From the NCBI GenBank assembly GCA_004009845.1, contig RMBW01000261.1, positions 1 to 18,250 on the forward strand: a stretch of 18,250 nt of DNA, written 5' to 3'. Shown in pieces: positions 1 to 7,482 of the stretch. Below the pieces are notes generated by a model, which was not told the DNA's origin, made no database searches, and saw nothing but the letters and a program-made list of their open reading frames with translations. How positions within the stretch are numbered: the stretch's first letter is position 1; each line of letters begins with the position of its first letter. The DNA is from Davidsoniella eucalypti (taxonomy: Eukaryota; Ascomycota; Sordariomycetes; Microascales; Ceratocystidaceae). A program made the translations under genes and the position numbers.

Positions 1-288
1 CTCTGGTGAGTCAGAAGTTTCGCAGAGACTAGCTGCCCTCGAACAAGCCCTGTCCACCGCGCTGTCATCCTGTGCGACAACTACTCTGAAGACGGCGAGA
101 CGGATTTTTTGATTGCCCGGGAAAAGTCGCTCCCCGGTGTAAGTACACAGCAAGGAGATCTGATAGCCCAAGAAAAGATGAATGCGCAAGGATTGTATTT
201 AGATGTCAGTTTAAATAAATATAGTACTCGTGCCTTCATCGATTCTGGCTGTCTCTGCCTAGCTGCTGTACCCCCGCGCCTTTTGAAG
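1..288 (+). pseudogene. Element D: gag end and protease start of a gypsy element, truncated
   Basis: The frame at 103-288 reads through a linker into a retropepsin start (YLDVS, then FIDSGCLCL with active-site DSG, then VPPRLL). It is closely alike to the protease starts of elements A and C in this window. The protease stops at 288, where the 3' LTR of element A begins, so A has split D. Before about position 85 the gag-like reading (SQRLAALEQALS) lies in another frame, which points to a frameshift in the gag tail. The gag/pol junction GGATTTT (102-108) sits in a run of six T, whereas A and C have five. That puts gag end and pol in the same frame here. The rest of D is not found on the far side of A. 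Its aspartic protease would have processed Gag-Pol in the virus-like particle. Confidence 0.75.
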
Positions 289-467
289 TGACACGAACTA
301 GGAAGAGGCAATGGCAAGCAATCTAGAGTAAAGACTTCGATTGATACCGATGAAGGAGAAAGACTAATATCTGTTGGAATACGGCGGGAATAGGTCCCTA
401 TTTATAACCGTTTATCTGGCTAAGTATCTTACTTAGCCAAATACCAACTGGGCCTTAGCCCCTGACA
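289..467 (-). repeat. 3' LTR of element A (179 bp)
   Basis: On the minus strand it runs from TGTCAGGGGC to TTCGTGTCA, with TG...CA ends. It is near-identical to the solo LTR at 1465-1642. It lies directly downstream of the polypurine tract and the end of pol A. The flanks TGAAG (284-288) and TTAGC (468-472) do not match, so it is not a solo LTR but the 3' end of A. It contains a TATA box (plus-strand TATTTATA, 399-406) and an upstream palindrome. Confidence 0.88.
399..438 (-). promoter_or_regulatory. TATA box and U3 palindrome in LTR of element A
   Basis: TATAAATA lies on the minus strand at 406-399. Eleven bp upstream of it is a palindrome with 8-bp arms GGCTAAGT (418-425) and ACTTAGCC (431-438) around a 5-nt centre. 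The same arrangement recurs in the other three short LTRs. A core-promoter role for the TATA box is standard; the palindrome's role is inferred. Confidence 0.6.
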
Positions 468-513
468 TTAGCCCCCCCCCCTCTCGGATGCTAACTATAA
501 TCTAAAACTAATA
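468..513 (-). promoter_or_regulatory. Polypurine tract and 3' untranslated end of element A
   Basis: The minus strand reads GAGA then ten G (485-472) just upstream of the 3' LTR, separated from it by a few bases. This is the position and composition of the plus-strand primer of LTR retrotransposons. The rest of the stretch, between the pol stop at 514 and the tract, is AT-rich and uncharacterised. Confidence 0.7.
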
Positions 514-1464
514 CTAAAATACATTTTGCGCTAATAATGGGGATGGTGGGTGGGTAAAAAATGAGGCCCCTCCCGTAGGGGTGCATGAAACGGGCCCCCC
601 TGTCTTGGGTAGGAAGTCAGCTGATGCTGCTCCAATTAGCGCGCGGTCTAAGAATATGCGCCATGCGAGGGTGTCTTCGATATGTTTCACTGGTTCCCAA
701 GTAGGGTCCTGGTAGCCAGACCATTTAACCAGTGCTTGTTCATGCCCACGGTATTTCCGTTGGCGGACAATTTCTTCCACGCGGAATTCTCCTTCGGCTA
801 TAGCGTTATCTCCGTATGCTTCCTCCCTTGAGACAGCTTCAGGTTCGTCGTCTTGGATGACCTGTGAGGGCAGGGGGTTAGTCCCTGCGTGCCGTACCTT
901 GCTGATGTGGAAGACTGGGTGAACTAGGCCTGGAATGTTAAGTCGGACTGCGTGGGTGCCTATCAGGCCTGTAACCGTGTAGCGGCGAGCTAGCCAATCT
1001 AGCTTCTTAGAGGGTCTTTCAGAGGCGATGTTTTCGCATTTCAGGAGCACTACATCTCCTATCTGAAACTGGGAGGCTGGCTGGCGGCGGCGGTTAGCTG
1101 CTGTCTCCTGATAATCCTGTGCTGACGCCATGGCAACCTGTGCGAAACTGGTGGCGTCGCGGATTTTGTCTAGGAAGGCTTGGGCGTCGTGTACTGGGGA
1201 CTGCGTAGAGGATGGTTCGCTAGTAGGAGATGGCTCGATGATGTCCATGTTGTAACCGTGTGTCGCGAAGAAGGGGGAGATGGCAGTGCTGGAGACGGTG
1301 CGGTTGTTTAGGGCGATCTGTGCTTGTGGAAGGAGATCCGCCCAGTTGTCCTGGGCGAAGGAACAGAAGATCCTGAGGAAGGTTTCAATCTCCTGGTTGC
1401 TTCGCTCCTGGGCCCCGTCGGTTTGAGGGTGAAAGGCCGTGGAGAGGCGACGTTTGATGTTGAG
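514..1464 (-). pseudogene. pol: Element A pol, segment 3: integrase C-terminal half and chromodomain
   Basis: This is the last third of pol A, separated from segment 2 by a solo LTR. It resumes at LNIKRRLSTAFHPQTDG, followed by the catalytic glutamate in QERSNQE, the third acidic residue of the integrase D,D-E triad. A GPY/F-like region follows (WLARRYTVTGL to HPVFHISKVR). A chromodomain then lies at roughly 660-790 (FRVEEIVRQRKYRG, LVKWSGYQDPTWEP), and a Pro/Ser-rich tail ends at 514. Chromodomains of chromovirus integrases bind methylated histone H3 in related elements and steer insertion to heterochromatin. That would fit the nesting seen here. There is no internal stop or frameshift, so the segment is broken only by the insertion. 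Confidence 0.88.
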
Positions 1465-1647
1465 TGACACGAACTAGGTGAGGCAGTGGCAAGCAATCTA
1501 GTAGAAAGGACTTCGATTGATACCGATGAAGGAGAAAGGCTAATATCTGTTGGAATACGGCGGGAATAGGTCCCTATTTATAGCCGTTTATCTGACTAGG
1601 TAAATACCTAGACAAATACCAACTGGGCCTTAGCCCGTGACATTGAG
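1460..1647 (-). mobile_element. Solo LTR (178 bp, A family) with TSD TTGAG inside integrase of A
   Basis: The LTR is 1465-1642, with TG...CA ends. TTGAG is repeated exactly at 1460-1464 and 1643-1647. It is almost identical to the 3' LTR of A (289-467) and in the same orientation, but it has its own TSD, so it marks a later separate insertion. Only one LTR remains, presumably after LTR-LTR recombination. It splits the integrase reading frame between RRLN and IKRRLSTAF. Removing the LTR and one TSD copy restores the frame without loss. Confidence 0.93.
1575..1611 (-). promoter_or_regulatory. TATA box and U3 palindrome in the solo LTR at 1465
   Basis: TATAAATA lies on the minus strand at 1582-1575. 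Thirteen bp upstream is a palindrome with 7-bp arms CTAGGTA (1596-1602) and TACCTAG (1605-1611). Relative to the LTR at 289-467, one A-T pair in the arm has become G-C on both sides, while most of the surrounding LTR is unchanged. Confidence 0.55.
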
Positions 1648-3206
1648 ACGGCGGCATGCTTCTCCCCAGAATAGTGATGTGAACTGGGGGCCGCGGTCTG
1701 ACACGATGGCTGAGGGAAAACCGTGGTGTGCGAATACGTGGGTGAATAGAGCGTCAGCTGTTGCTTTCGCGGAGGTGTCTGACATGGGGATAAGGATCTG
1801 CGACTTGGAGAGTCTGTCGGTGACGCCGAGGATGAATGTGCAGTGCTTGGAAGGTGGTAAGGGGCCAATGAAGTCCATGGCTAGCTCGGTCCAGTGGCGG
1901 TCTGGAACAGGAAGGGGTTTCAAGAGTCCGCGCTTTTGTTCCCGCCAATACTTGCTTTTACCGCATGTAGTGCAGTTGGCTACGAATTGGCGTACATCGT
2001 TGGTGAGTCCTGGCCAGGAGTATTCCCGTGAAACTAGGTCCCGTGTGATTTCGCGGCCAGGGTGTCCAGACAAGTGTGAGTCGTGGATGGTCTGGATCAG
2101 CTTGGTGCGGAGGGGTTCAAAGCGAGGGATCCATAGTCTGTTACGCCAGCGTAGGAGGCCTCGGTCGTCGATGGAACATTCGCTGATTTGCCATTGGAGG
2201 CCCCATGCTGAGGGGAATGATCTGGCGCCATCGAGGACAAGGGATCGTGCAAGCCACCATCTATTATTGGTCTGCAGGGCTTGTGTCCATAGTGAGGTAA
2301 GGTCGGCGTCCCCGAAGGGTGAGGGGAGAGTGGACTGTGTGGCTATGTCGTCTGAGGGAATGTCGGCGTCCGGGATGTTGGACCAAAGGGCGTTGACAAC
2401 TACTAGGTTGTCTCCTGCTGCTGCGGGGGCGAGGAGTTGGTGTACTCTACTCATGAGCCTGTCGTCACTGGCATCCTTGGGCATGTCCTGGTCCCTGCGC
2501 GATAGTGCGTCGGGGATCACTTGGTCTGTTCCAGGACGGTGTTTAAGCTCAAAGGAGAAGTCCGACAGTTCGTATCCCCAGCGGCGTTGCCTTTCTGCTA
2601 GGGACCTTTTGGTCCTGAAGAACTCCAGGTTGCGATGGTCGGTGAAGACCGTGAAGTGTATACCCAGCAGGAAGTGTCTCCACTGACGAATGGACCAGTA
2701 GATAGCCAGCATTTCCTTATCGTGAATGGGATAGTTGGATTCTGCTGGTGTGAGTTTCCTAGATAGGAAGGCAATGGGGTGGTGATGTCCGTCAGGGCCG
2801 CGCTGGGTGAGTTCAGCGCCTAGAGCATAGCCTGAGGAGTCAGCGGAGAGAATTGTTTCCCTGTCAGGGTCGTAGGGGGCTAGTAGGGGAGGAGAGATGA
2901 AGGCATCCTTGATGCTGTGGAAGGCCTGGTCGCAGGCAGGGGACCAAACAAAGGGGGTGTCCTTTTTAGTTAGGTTGGTTAATGGCGCAAGGGTGTCGGA
3001 TATGCGCGGGACGAAGTCCCTATAGAAGTTTATGAAACCAATAAAGCGGCGGAGCTCAGTTAGTGTGTAGGGGCGCTCCCAATTACGAATGGCTTCAGTC
3101 TTTTCGGGGTCTGCCCTTATGCCGATACCAGGGCCGACTAGGAAGCCTAGGAACTTGATCTCCTTGGCTGCGAACTCGCACTTCTTGATGTCGAGTTGGA
3201 GGTCGG
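1643..3206 (-). pseudogene. pol: Element A pol, segment 2: RT C-terminus, RNase H, integrase N-terminal half
   Basis: The segment starts at LQLDIKKCEF, directly continuing the reverse transcriptase of segment 1 once the solo LTR at 3207-3385 is subtracted. It carries the RT connection (FLGFLVGPGIGI, RRFIGFINFYRDF). RNase H follows, with its first aspartate in LSADSSGYALG and the later TDHRNLEFF and RPGTDQVIPDALSRR motifs. The integrase zinc domain is H..H (HDSHLSGHPGRE) with C..C (NCTTCGKSK). The first two catalytic aspartates are in MDFIGPLPP and VSDRGPQFTS. The frame is open throughout and is cut at RRLN by the next solo LTR. These enzymes copy the element RNA and insert the cDNA. Confidence 0.88.
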
Positions 3207-3390
3207 TGTAAGGGTCTAAGGCCCTGGTTGGTTTGGCTAAGCTTGATCTTAGCCTATGCAAAACGGTTATAAATAGGGACGTCTTCCCGCCGTTATTCCA
3301 ACAGATAATAGTCCTTCTCTCCATCGGCCACAATCTAATCACCCTTTCTAAGATTGTTGGCCTCGTCCCTCCTTAGATCCTCTCAGTCGG
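3202..3390 (+). mobile_element. Solo LTR (179 bp) with TSD GTCGG inside reverse transcriptase of A
   Basis: The LTR is 3207-3385, from TGTAAGGGTC to GATCCTCTCA. The 5-bp TSD GTCGG lies at 3202-3206 and 3386-3390. It is on the opposite strand to A. Its first 18 bases match the 5' LTR of element C (13009), but its middle (TTCCCGCCGT, CCAACAGATA) resembles the A-family LTRs, so it belongs to a third, intermediate subfamily. It interrupts the RT frame between ALDKAD and LQLDIKK. Removing it with one TSD copy restores the frame. Confidence 0.93.
3235..3275 (+). promoter_or_regulatory. TATA box and U3 palindrome in the solo LTR at 3207
   Basis: TATAAATA lies at 3268-3275. Upstream is a palindrome with arms GGCTAAG (3235-3241) and CTTAGCC (3248-3254) around 6 nt. 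Placement matches the other short LTRs. Confidence 0.55.
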
Positions 3391-4522
3391 CTTTGTCGAG
3401 GGCAGAGACTATTTCCAGGACGAGGTTGCGATGGTCCTGGAGCGAGCCCTTAGAATAGATGCACACATCGTCAATGTAGACGTCACAGCTGATACCGTGC
3501 CATTTGTCGAGGACTCCGTTGATGCGTCTCTGGAAGGCAGCAGGGGCGTTGGTTAAGCCAAAGGGGACTACGTTCCATTGGAAGGCGCCTAGTGGTGTCC
3601 TGAAGGCTGTAATGTGCTCTGATCCAGGGGCTATGCGAATCCTGTGGAAGGCGGAGATCACGTCGACCTTTGAAACCCATTCGGAGCTCGCGATGCGTTG
3701 GAGAGTTTCTCCCATAAGTGGTAGGGGGTACTTATCTTTGATAGACGCATCATTAACACCACGATAGTCGATGCAAAAGCGTACACCACCTCCTGGTTTA
3801 TTGACAAACAGTACGGACGAGCCATATTCGGAGTTGGCTGGTCCTATGAACTGAGACTGCTTGAGACCTTCTAGGGTCTTTTGTAGGACTAGGAGTTCCG
3901 CGCGCGTGACAGGGTAGAGTGATTGGGTAGGTACCGTGGCGCCTGGTTTCAACTTGATTTCCAGGTCTATCCCTGGTCGATGCGGAGGTAACGTAGTGGC
4001 TAATTTGGGGTCAAAAGCCGAGGCAACAGGTTCTAACCAATCCGGCAAGTGGGGACGGGACTTGTCTTTGTGTGCGAGTGCAATCTTGATATTCTCTAGC
4101 GAAGCTCTATAAATATGCGGGTTATCCGCACTTCCACAGAGCTTGTAGAATTCCTCAGCAGTTAACTCTTCTGCTGGTAAGATTGTAATTTCCTGAGTCC
4201 TGGGCCTGAGCCGAACGTCATTGTTAACTAACCATCTTTGTCCTAGAATTATGTCTTCGGACTGGCCGGGAACCACGTAGGCCCAAATGGTTTCCGTGTG
4301 GCCGTTGATGGTCAGGGGGAGTTCGGCGATGGTGTCGATGAGCGGGGGGTTGTCCAGCGTAGTGACTTGGACGATGACCCGTTCGGAGATGGGGTGTGTG
4401 AGGGTAGCAAGGTGGAGGAGACGCGGGGGAATGACGGCGACGGTGAGGCATCCGCTGTCGACGAGGGCTTTCGTAGAATAACTTCCTAAACTTACGTCTA
4501 AGTAATTTCCTAAAGCCCCCAT
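3386..4522 (-). pseudogene. pol: Element A pol, segment 1: protease and reverse transcriptase core
   Basis: The frame starts at an ATG (4522) giving MGALGNYLDVS. It is also open upstream in the same frame to beyond the gag stop, as expected for expression by -1 frameshift. The retropepsin motif is VDSGC (residues 21-25), with Cys where Ala or Thr is usual. A linker with LPPHRPGIDLEI leads into the reverse transcriptase: FVNKPGGGVRFCIDYR, KVDVISAFHRIRIA, FGLTNAPAAFQ and the catalytic YIDD (residues 349-352, near 3478). The frame runs into the solo LTR after ALDKAD. With both solo LTRs and one TSD each removed, pol A spans 3,642 nt, an exact multiple of three, with one terminal stop. Confidence 0.9.
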
Positions 4523-4561
4523 CTCAGTTTCAACTATCTGGTCACCAATTAATCCCCCCTG

Positions 4562-4597
4562 GTCGGGGCGCGATTTATCCCGACTGTCTAAAAATCC
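4562..4597 (-). promoter_or_regulatory. Candidate -1 frameshift signal of element A (G GAT TTT, stop, hairpin)
   Basis: On the minus strand GGATTTT (4597-4591) is in the phase G GAT TTT relative to gag and is followed at once by the gag stop TAG (4590-4588). Six nt after the heptamer a 6-bp stem forms: GTCGGG (4584-4579) with CCCGAC (4567-4562), around an 11-nt loop. Pol is in the -1 frame and stays open across the stop. Element C has the same layout with a different but still paired stem. GGAUUUU is a known -1 slippery heptamer in dianthoviruses. Confidence 0.68.
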
Positions 4598-4745
4598 ATG
4601 AGATCTCCTGTATCCGTCACGTTAGTGGTAGTGGCTCCCTGGGCGCGTGGCTGTGAGGTTGACATTTGCTCGCTAATAAGAGCGCGGACGTCATCCAGGG
4701 AGAAGCTAGGGGCCGTGCTGACGGCGTTGGCCTTGACCGAAGGGC
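4588..4745 (-). pseudogene. gag: Element A gag, C-terminal tail
   Basis: On the minus strand the frame ends DTGDLMDF and TAG (4590-4588), matching the DEDDLMDF end of Gag in element C. Upstream it reads through NAVSTAPSFSLDDVRALI into SRPSVKA. It is interrupted by the solo LTR at 4751-5376 and continues at 5377-5419. It is the post-zinc-knuckle tail of the capsid/nucleocapsid protein. Most of gag is absent. Confidence 0.75.
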
Positions 4746-5381
4746 GAGAGTGTAAAGAACGGGCAGGCAGGAATTCAAAGGGAAACCAGTGATCACTGGG
4801 AGAGTAGTCACTCGAAGGTGGTTTTGGAGTTTTCAGGATAATAGAGTTACACAGAATAATAAATTAAGTAAATCGGGACTAAATCAGGACAGGAGCCGGA
4901 GCGAAGATAGGAACAAGAGCGGGGACAAGAAAGTAAGAACAGGAGCAGGAGCAAAGATAGGAACAGGAACAGGAACAAGAAGAGGAGGTTGCACCAGTAG
5001 GTCAGGTACACAGGGAGTTGTAAGCTTGGAGGGGGAAGGCAAAAGGAGAACAGAAAAAGGGATACAAGCAAGCTATATATGTTAACCCGAGAGAGAAAGA
5101 AACAGGAGGGTCTGGTCTACGGACAGAAGTTCGAGGCAATGCCGTGTTGGCTGTGTATGCACTCTCAACCTCAATGCATGAATCGTTGTCACCAAAATCG
5201 GAAAGGTGAGACTGTACATCAAGTCTAAGTTTCATGCGGAGGTTCTGCGACTGTTATTTCGTAACCATCCAGTCGAAGCCTCAATGCATGAATCGTTGTC
5301 ACCAAAATTGGAAAGGTGAGACTGTACATCAAGTCTAAGCTTCATGCGGAGGGTCTGCGAGTGTTATTTCATAACAGAGAG
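4746..5381 (-). mobile_element. Solo LTR of the element B family (626 bp) with TSD GAGAG
   Basis: The LTR is 4751-5376 in minus orientation; on the plus strand it runs TGTAAAGAACGGG to TTTCATAACA. GAGAG is repeated at 4746-4750 and 5377-5381. It is highly similar along its whole length to the 5' LTR of element B (8126-8750), including the internal 110-bp duplication, TATATA box and CT-rich U5. It is inserted in the gag of A and marks an earlier insertion of the B family that recombined down to one LTR. Open frames seen within it on either strand are LTR low-complexity, not genes. Confidence 0.93.
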
Positions 5382-5419
5382 GCGCGAGACTTGGAACGGC
5401 AGTTAGTAGCGGTATGACC
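5377..5419 (-). pseudogene. gag: Element A gag, zinc-knuckle remnant
   Basis: Past the solo LTR, the minus strand reads GHTATNCRSKSRASRP in the same frame as the gag tail. GH-x4-C is the second half of a CCHC zinc knuckle. The first half (C-x2-C) is missing: upstream of GGT CAT comes an in-frame TAG and no cysteines in any frame. Element A therefore ends here, truncated within the nucleocapsid domain. Confidence 0.65.
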
Positions 5420-5751
5420 CTAGGTATTATTCGGCGGCTGTTGACAGCTAAACACACATACAAAAGAGGGCGAGGGCTCCCTTCCTTACGATGGACATGT
5501 ATTTAGTTCAACCGGACATGTGATTGGATAAATACATCTAGAAAAGTGGGTTTTTTTCGGGATTTTGCTTACGAGTAATATGTTTGTCAGCAGAAAAAAT
5601 TGGTACTAGCTCTAGGAAATAAGCCTGCCTTTTCTGATTTTTTTTCACTTTTAAAAGAACAGAAGCAGTAATAATATTTGGTTTGAATGGTAATAAAATA
5701 ATTTTACAGGGCCATACGCACTAGCAAAGGTAAGTTATAGGTGCAAGGACG

Positions 5752-5786
5752 AATCTTCATAGCTATAAGATTAATGAATTAAAAAA
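5752..5786 (+). repeat. Short A-tailed hairpin repeat, copy 1
   Basis: AATCTTCATAGC, then TATAAGATT, then AATGAATTAAAAAA. It matches copies at 6486, 6601 and (inverted) 6017. AATCTT and AAGATT can pair. No clear TSD. Confidence 0.55.
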
Positions 5787-5997
5787 GAATTTTAAAATGA
5801 TTGAAGACTTGATTTTAAAAATAACACACAGACAATTCTCTATACAATACATAGATGCCTTGAATAAATAGGTAATTGATGATTCAATTAATGGCATAAG
5901 TCATATATTTTGCTTCTGAAAGAATAAGTGCCAAAGCTCTTCTGTTAGTACAGAATTCACTAACCATAAAACAATGAATGCAGGGCTGTTATCTATT

Positions 5998-6072
5998 AAA
6001 ATTGAAGGTCTTTCAATTTTTATTTATTTCATTAATATATCTATAGAGCTATGAAGATGTTGAAAATTGAAG
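5998..6072 (-). repeat. Short A-tailed hairpin repeat, copy 2 (inverted)
   Basis: The core is at 6017-6058 and reads on the minus strand ATCTTCATAGCTCTATAG followed by TTAATGAAATAAATAAAAA. It lies between direct repeats AAAATTGAAG (5998-6007 and 6063-6072). These could be a TSD, although in such AT-rich sequence chance cannot be excluded. Confidence 0.5.
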
Positions 6073-6479
6073 TTGTTTTTGCGGCTATCATGCGGTCTTT
6101 TGGAACTAATTAAACTATACTGTAAAGATAAGCATACTTGCCAGTGTTTCTTGTCAATTCTAGAAATAAAAAAGGCAATAGAACAACATAAAATATCTAA
6201 AGGGAGATTTTGATCAAGGTAACGAAAAGAGTAATGTGATATGAATAGACTACTTTTTATCAGGAGTACAGGGCAACAACTGCTTGGTATCATTTGTAAT
6301 AATGATAGATATAAATATAGACAATATCGTAAGTGAAGGCAAAGGTGGATAGTTTGAGTTTGTAAGAGTGTAAGTAATTTTTAAGGCTTCAGGTAATGTT
6401 AGAAGGTAGAAATAGGCTGAAACAAAAATTAAACAGGCTGCAAGCATTCCAGAAGAGGACATTAGTAGGTTTTAAGAAA

Positions 6480-6550
6480 CGCTACAATCTTCATAGCTCT
6501 ATAGCTCCATAAGATAAATGAATTAAAAAAAAAAAAAAAAAACCGCTACA
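6480..6550 (+). repeat. Short A-tailed hairpin repeat, copy 3, with 7-bp TSD and A18 tail
   Basis: The insert at 6487-6543 starts ATCTTCATAGCTCTATAGCT and ends with 18 A (6525-6542) and one C. CGCTACA is repeated exactly on both sides (6480-6486 and 6544-6550). A poly-A end plus a TSD is the hallmark of target-primed retroposition, here of only 57 bp. Confidence 0.65.
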
Positions 6551-6600
6551 GGGTTGAATTAGTGTCGACAGATTTAGAAATAAGGTCTATAAATAACATG

Positions 6601-6650
6601 TTTATAGCTCTATAGCTCCGTAAGATTACTGAATTTTTTAAAAAAAAAGA
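6601..6650 (+). repeat. Short A-tailed hairpin repeat, copy 4
   Basis: TTTATAGCTCTATAGCTCCG, then TAAGATTACTGAATT, then a T/A run ending in nine A. Same order as copy 3, with 5' divergence and no clear TSD. Confidence 0.5.
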
Positions 6651-7482
6651 TTTAAAATATAACCTAAAAGATTTAAATTAAAAATCAAGTTGATTGCATG
6701 CAGAAATTCACTCGTAGAATACTAAATATTTCTTGGGAGTTCTACAATATAAAGCAAGTATCTAGGTACAATATAGAAAGATAGTCAACAAATTTGAAAA
6801 GGATAGTTAGCCAAACAAGATAATATAACAAGTCGATTTAATGGATATTACTGGGAATTATAGCACAATAGCGACAGACACTAACTTGATATGTATTTCA
6901 GTTAGGTTCTTTAGTTGTAAGAAGAACCACAAGACTAACATGGCAGCAGTTCAAATTATCAACAACTTTAGGTACTTATACCATTACAATAGCATGACAT
7001 TAGGTGGTTGGGATTTAGAGCTTACATGATTGATAAAACAACAAGTGTAGTGGTAGCAACTGGCACAGTTGGCATTTTAATACTGAACTTACATAGCAAT
7101 CACTTTCTGTAGTATCTGCAGGATATATTGTTCACTGAATGATTCCCGACTTATAATGCAAGTTAATATCGTCGCTAAAACACATGAGCAAAGACCAAGT
7201 TTGTTTAGAAGAAGTTCTACATAGTCATGAGTAAGAAGAATGGTAGTAGTATAATCAGCAATGATCAAGGACTTACAGTAAGTTATGTACGTAGTTCTAA
7301 AGGAATGTTTCATTGCAAGGGAAATGTAATAAGACGTATATAAATTATGTAAGAATACCAATAGCTCAGCACCCAAAAAAGACCAAAAAATCAGCGAAAA
7401 TTAATACAATTTTGCTCGAATCCATCTCAAAACACGTTTAAAATACTTAACTCATCTCTACGAATCTATTAATACCAGTTGC

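Larger units (their letters stand above)
289..5419 (-). mobile_element. Element A: Ty3/gypsy chromovirus, 5'-truncated, with three nested solo LTRs
   Basis: Reading on the minus strand, the order is gag tail (5419 to 4588), protease, reverse transcriptase, RNase H, integrase, chromodomain (4522 to 514), polypurine tract and 3' LTR (467 to 289). This order is that of Ty3/gypsy chromoviruses. The 5' LTR and most of gag are missing: gag-like sequence stops inside a zinc knuckle near 5419, where unrelated AT-rich sequence starts. Three solo LTRs have entered it, at 1465-1642, 3207-3385 and 4751-5376. Each is flanked by its own 5-bp TSD. The target of A was the protease of element D; the left flank is TGAAG (284-288) and the right flank is lost. 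Confidence 0.85.
5420..7404. other. AT-rich block without a convincing gene
   Basis: Base composition drops sharply to AT-rich with many A and T runs. No tRNA or rRNA is recognisable. The few short open frames (such as minus 6024-6293 and 6250-6462, plus 6841-7029, minus 7089-7376) have no recognisable motif and are typical of AT-rich noise. The first 120 bp differ: TGTTGACAGC at 5439 and a GC-richer stretch with an inverted repeat ATGTATTTA (5497-5505) / TAAATACAT (5529-5537) might be the remnant of another LTR. The block holds four copies of a short A-tailed repeat, listed separately. The last part may include the 5' leader of the LINE at 7483. It could be an old, mutated (possibly RIP-affected) repeat layer or host intergenic DNA. 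Confidence 0.6.

Noticed and set aside
289..467. A further solo LTR
   Set aside because: The flanking 5-mers do not match, and a polypurine tract and the end of pol A adjoin it, so it is the 3' LTR of A.
4789..5085. Arg/Lys/Gly-rich and Leu/Phe-rich open frames in the B LTRs, also 8335-8712 and 8363-8617
   Set aside because: They are translations of the CT-rich U5 array and surrounding LTR. They appear in both LTR copies and have no gene context.
6024..7376. Short open frames in the AT-rich block (minus 6024-6293, minus 6250-6462, plus 6841-7029, minus 7089-7376)
   Set aside because: No motif, no coding bias, and the hydrophobic residues are those expected from AT-rich DNA. A relic cannot be excluded.
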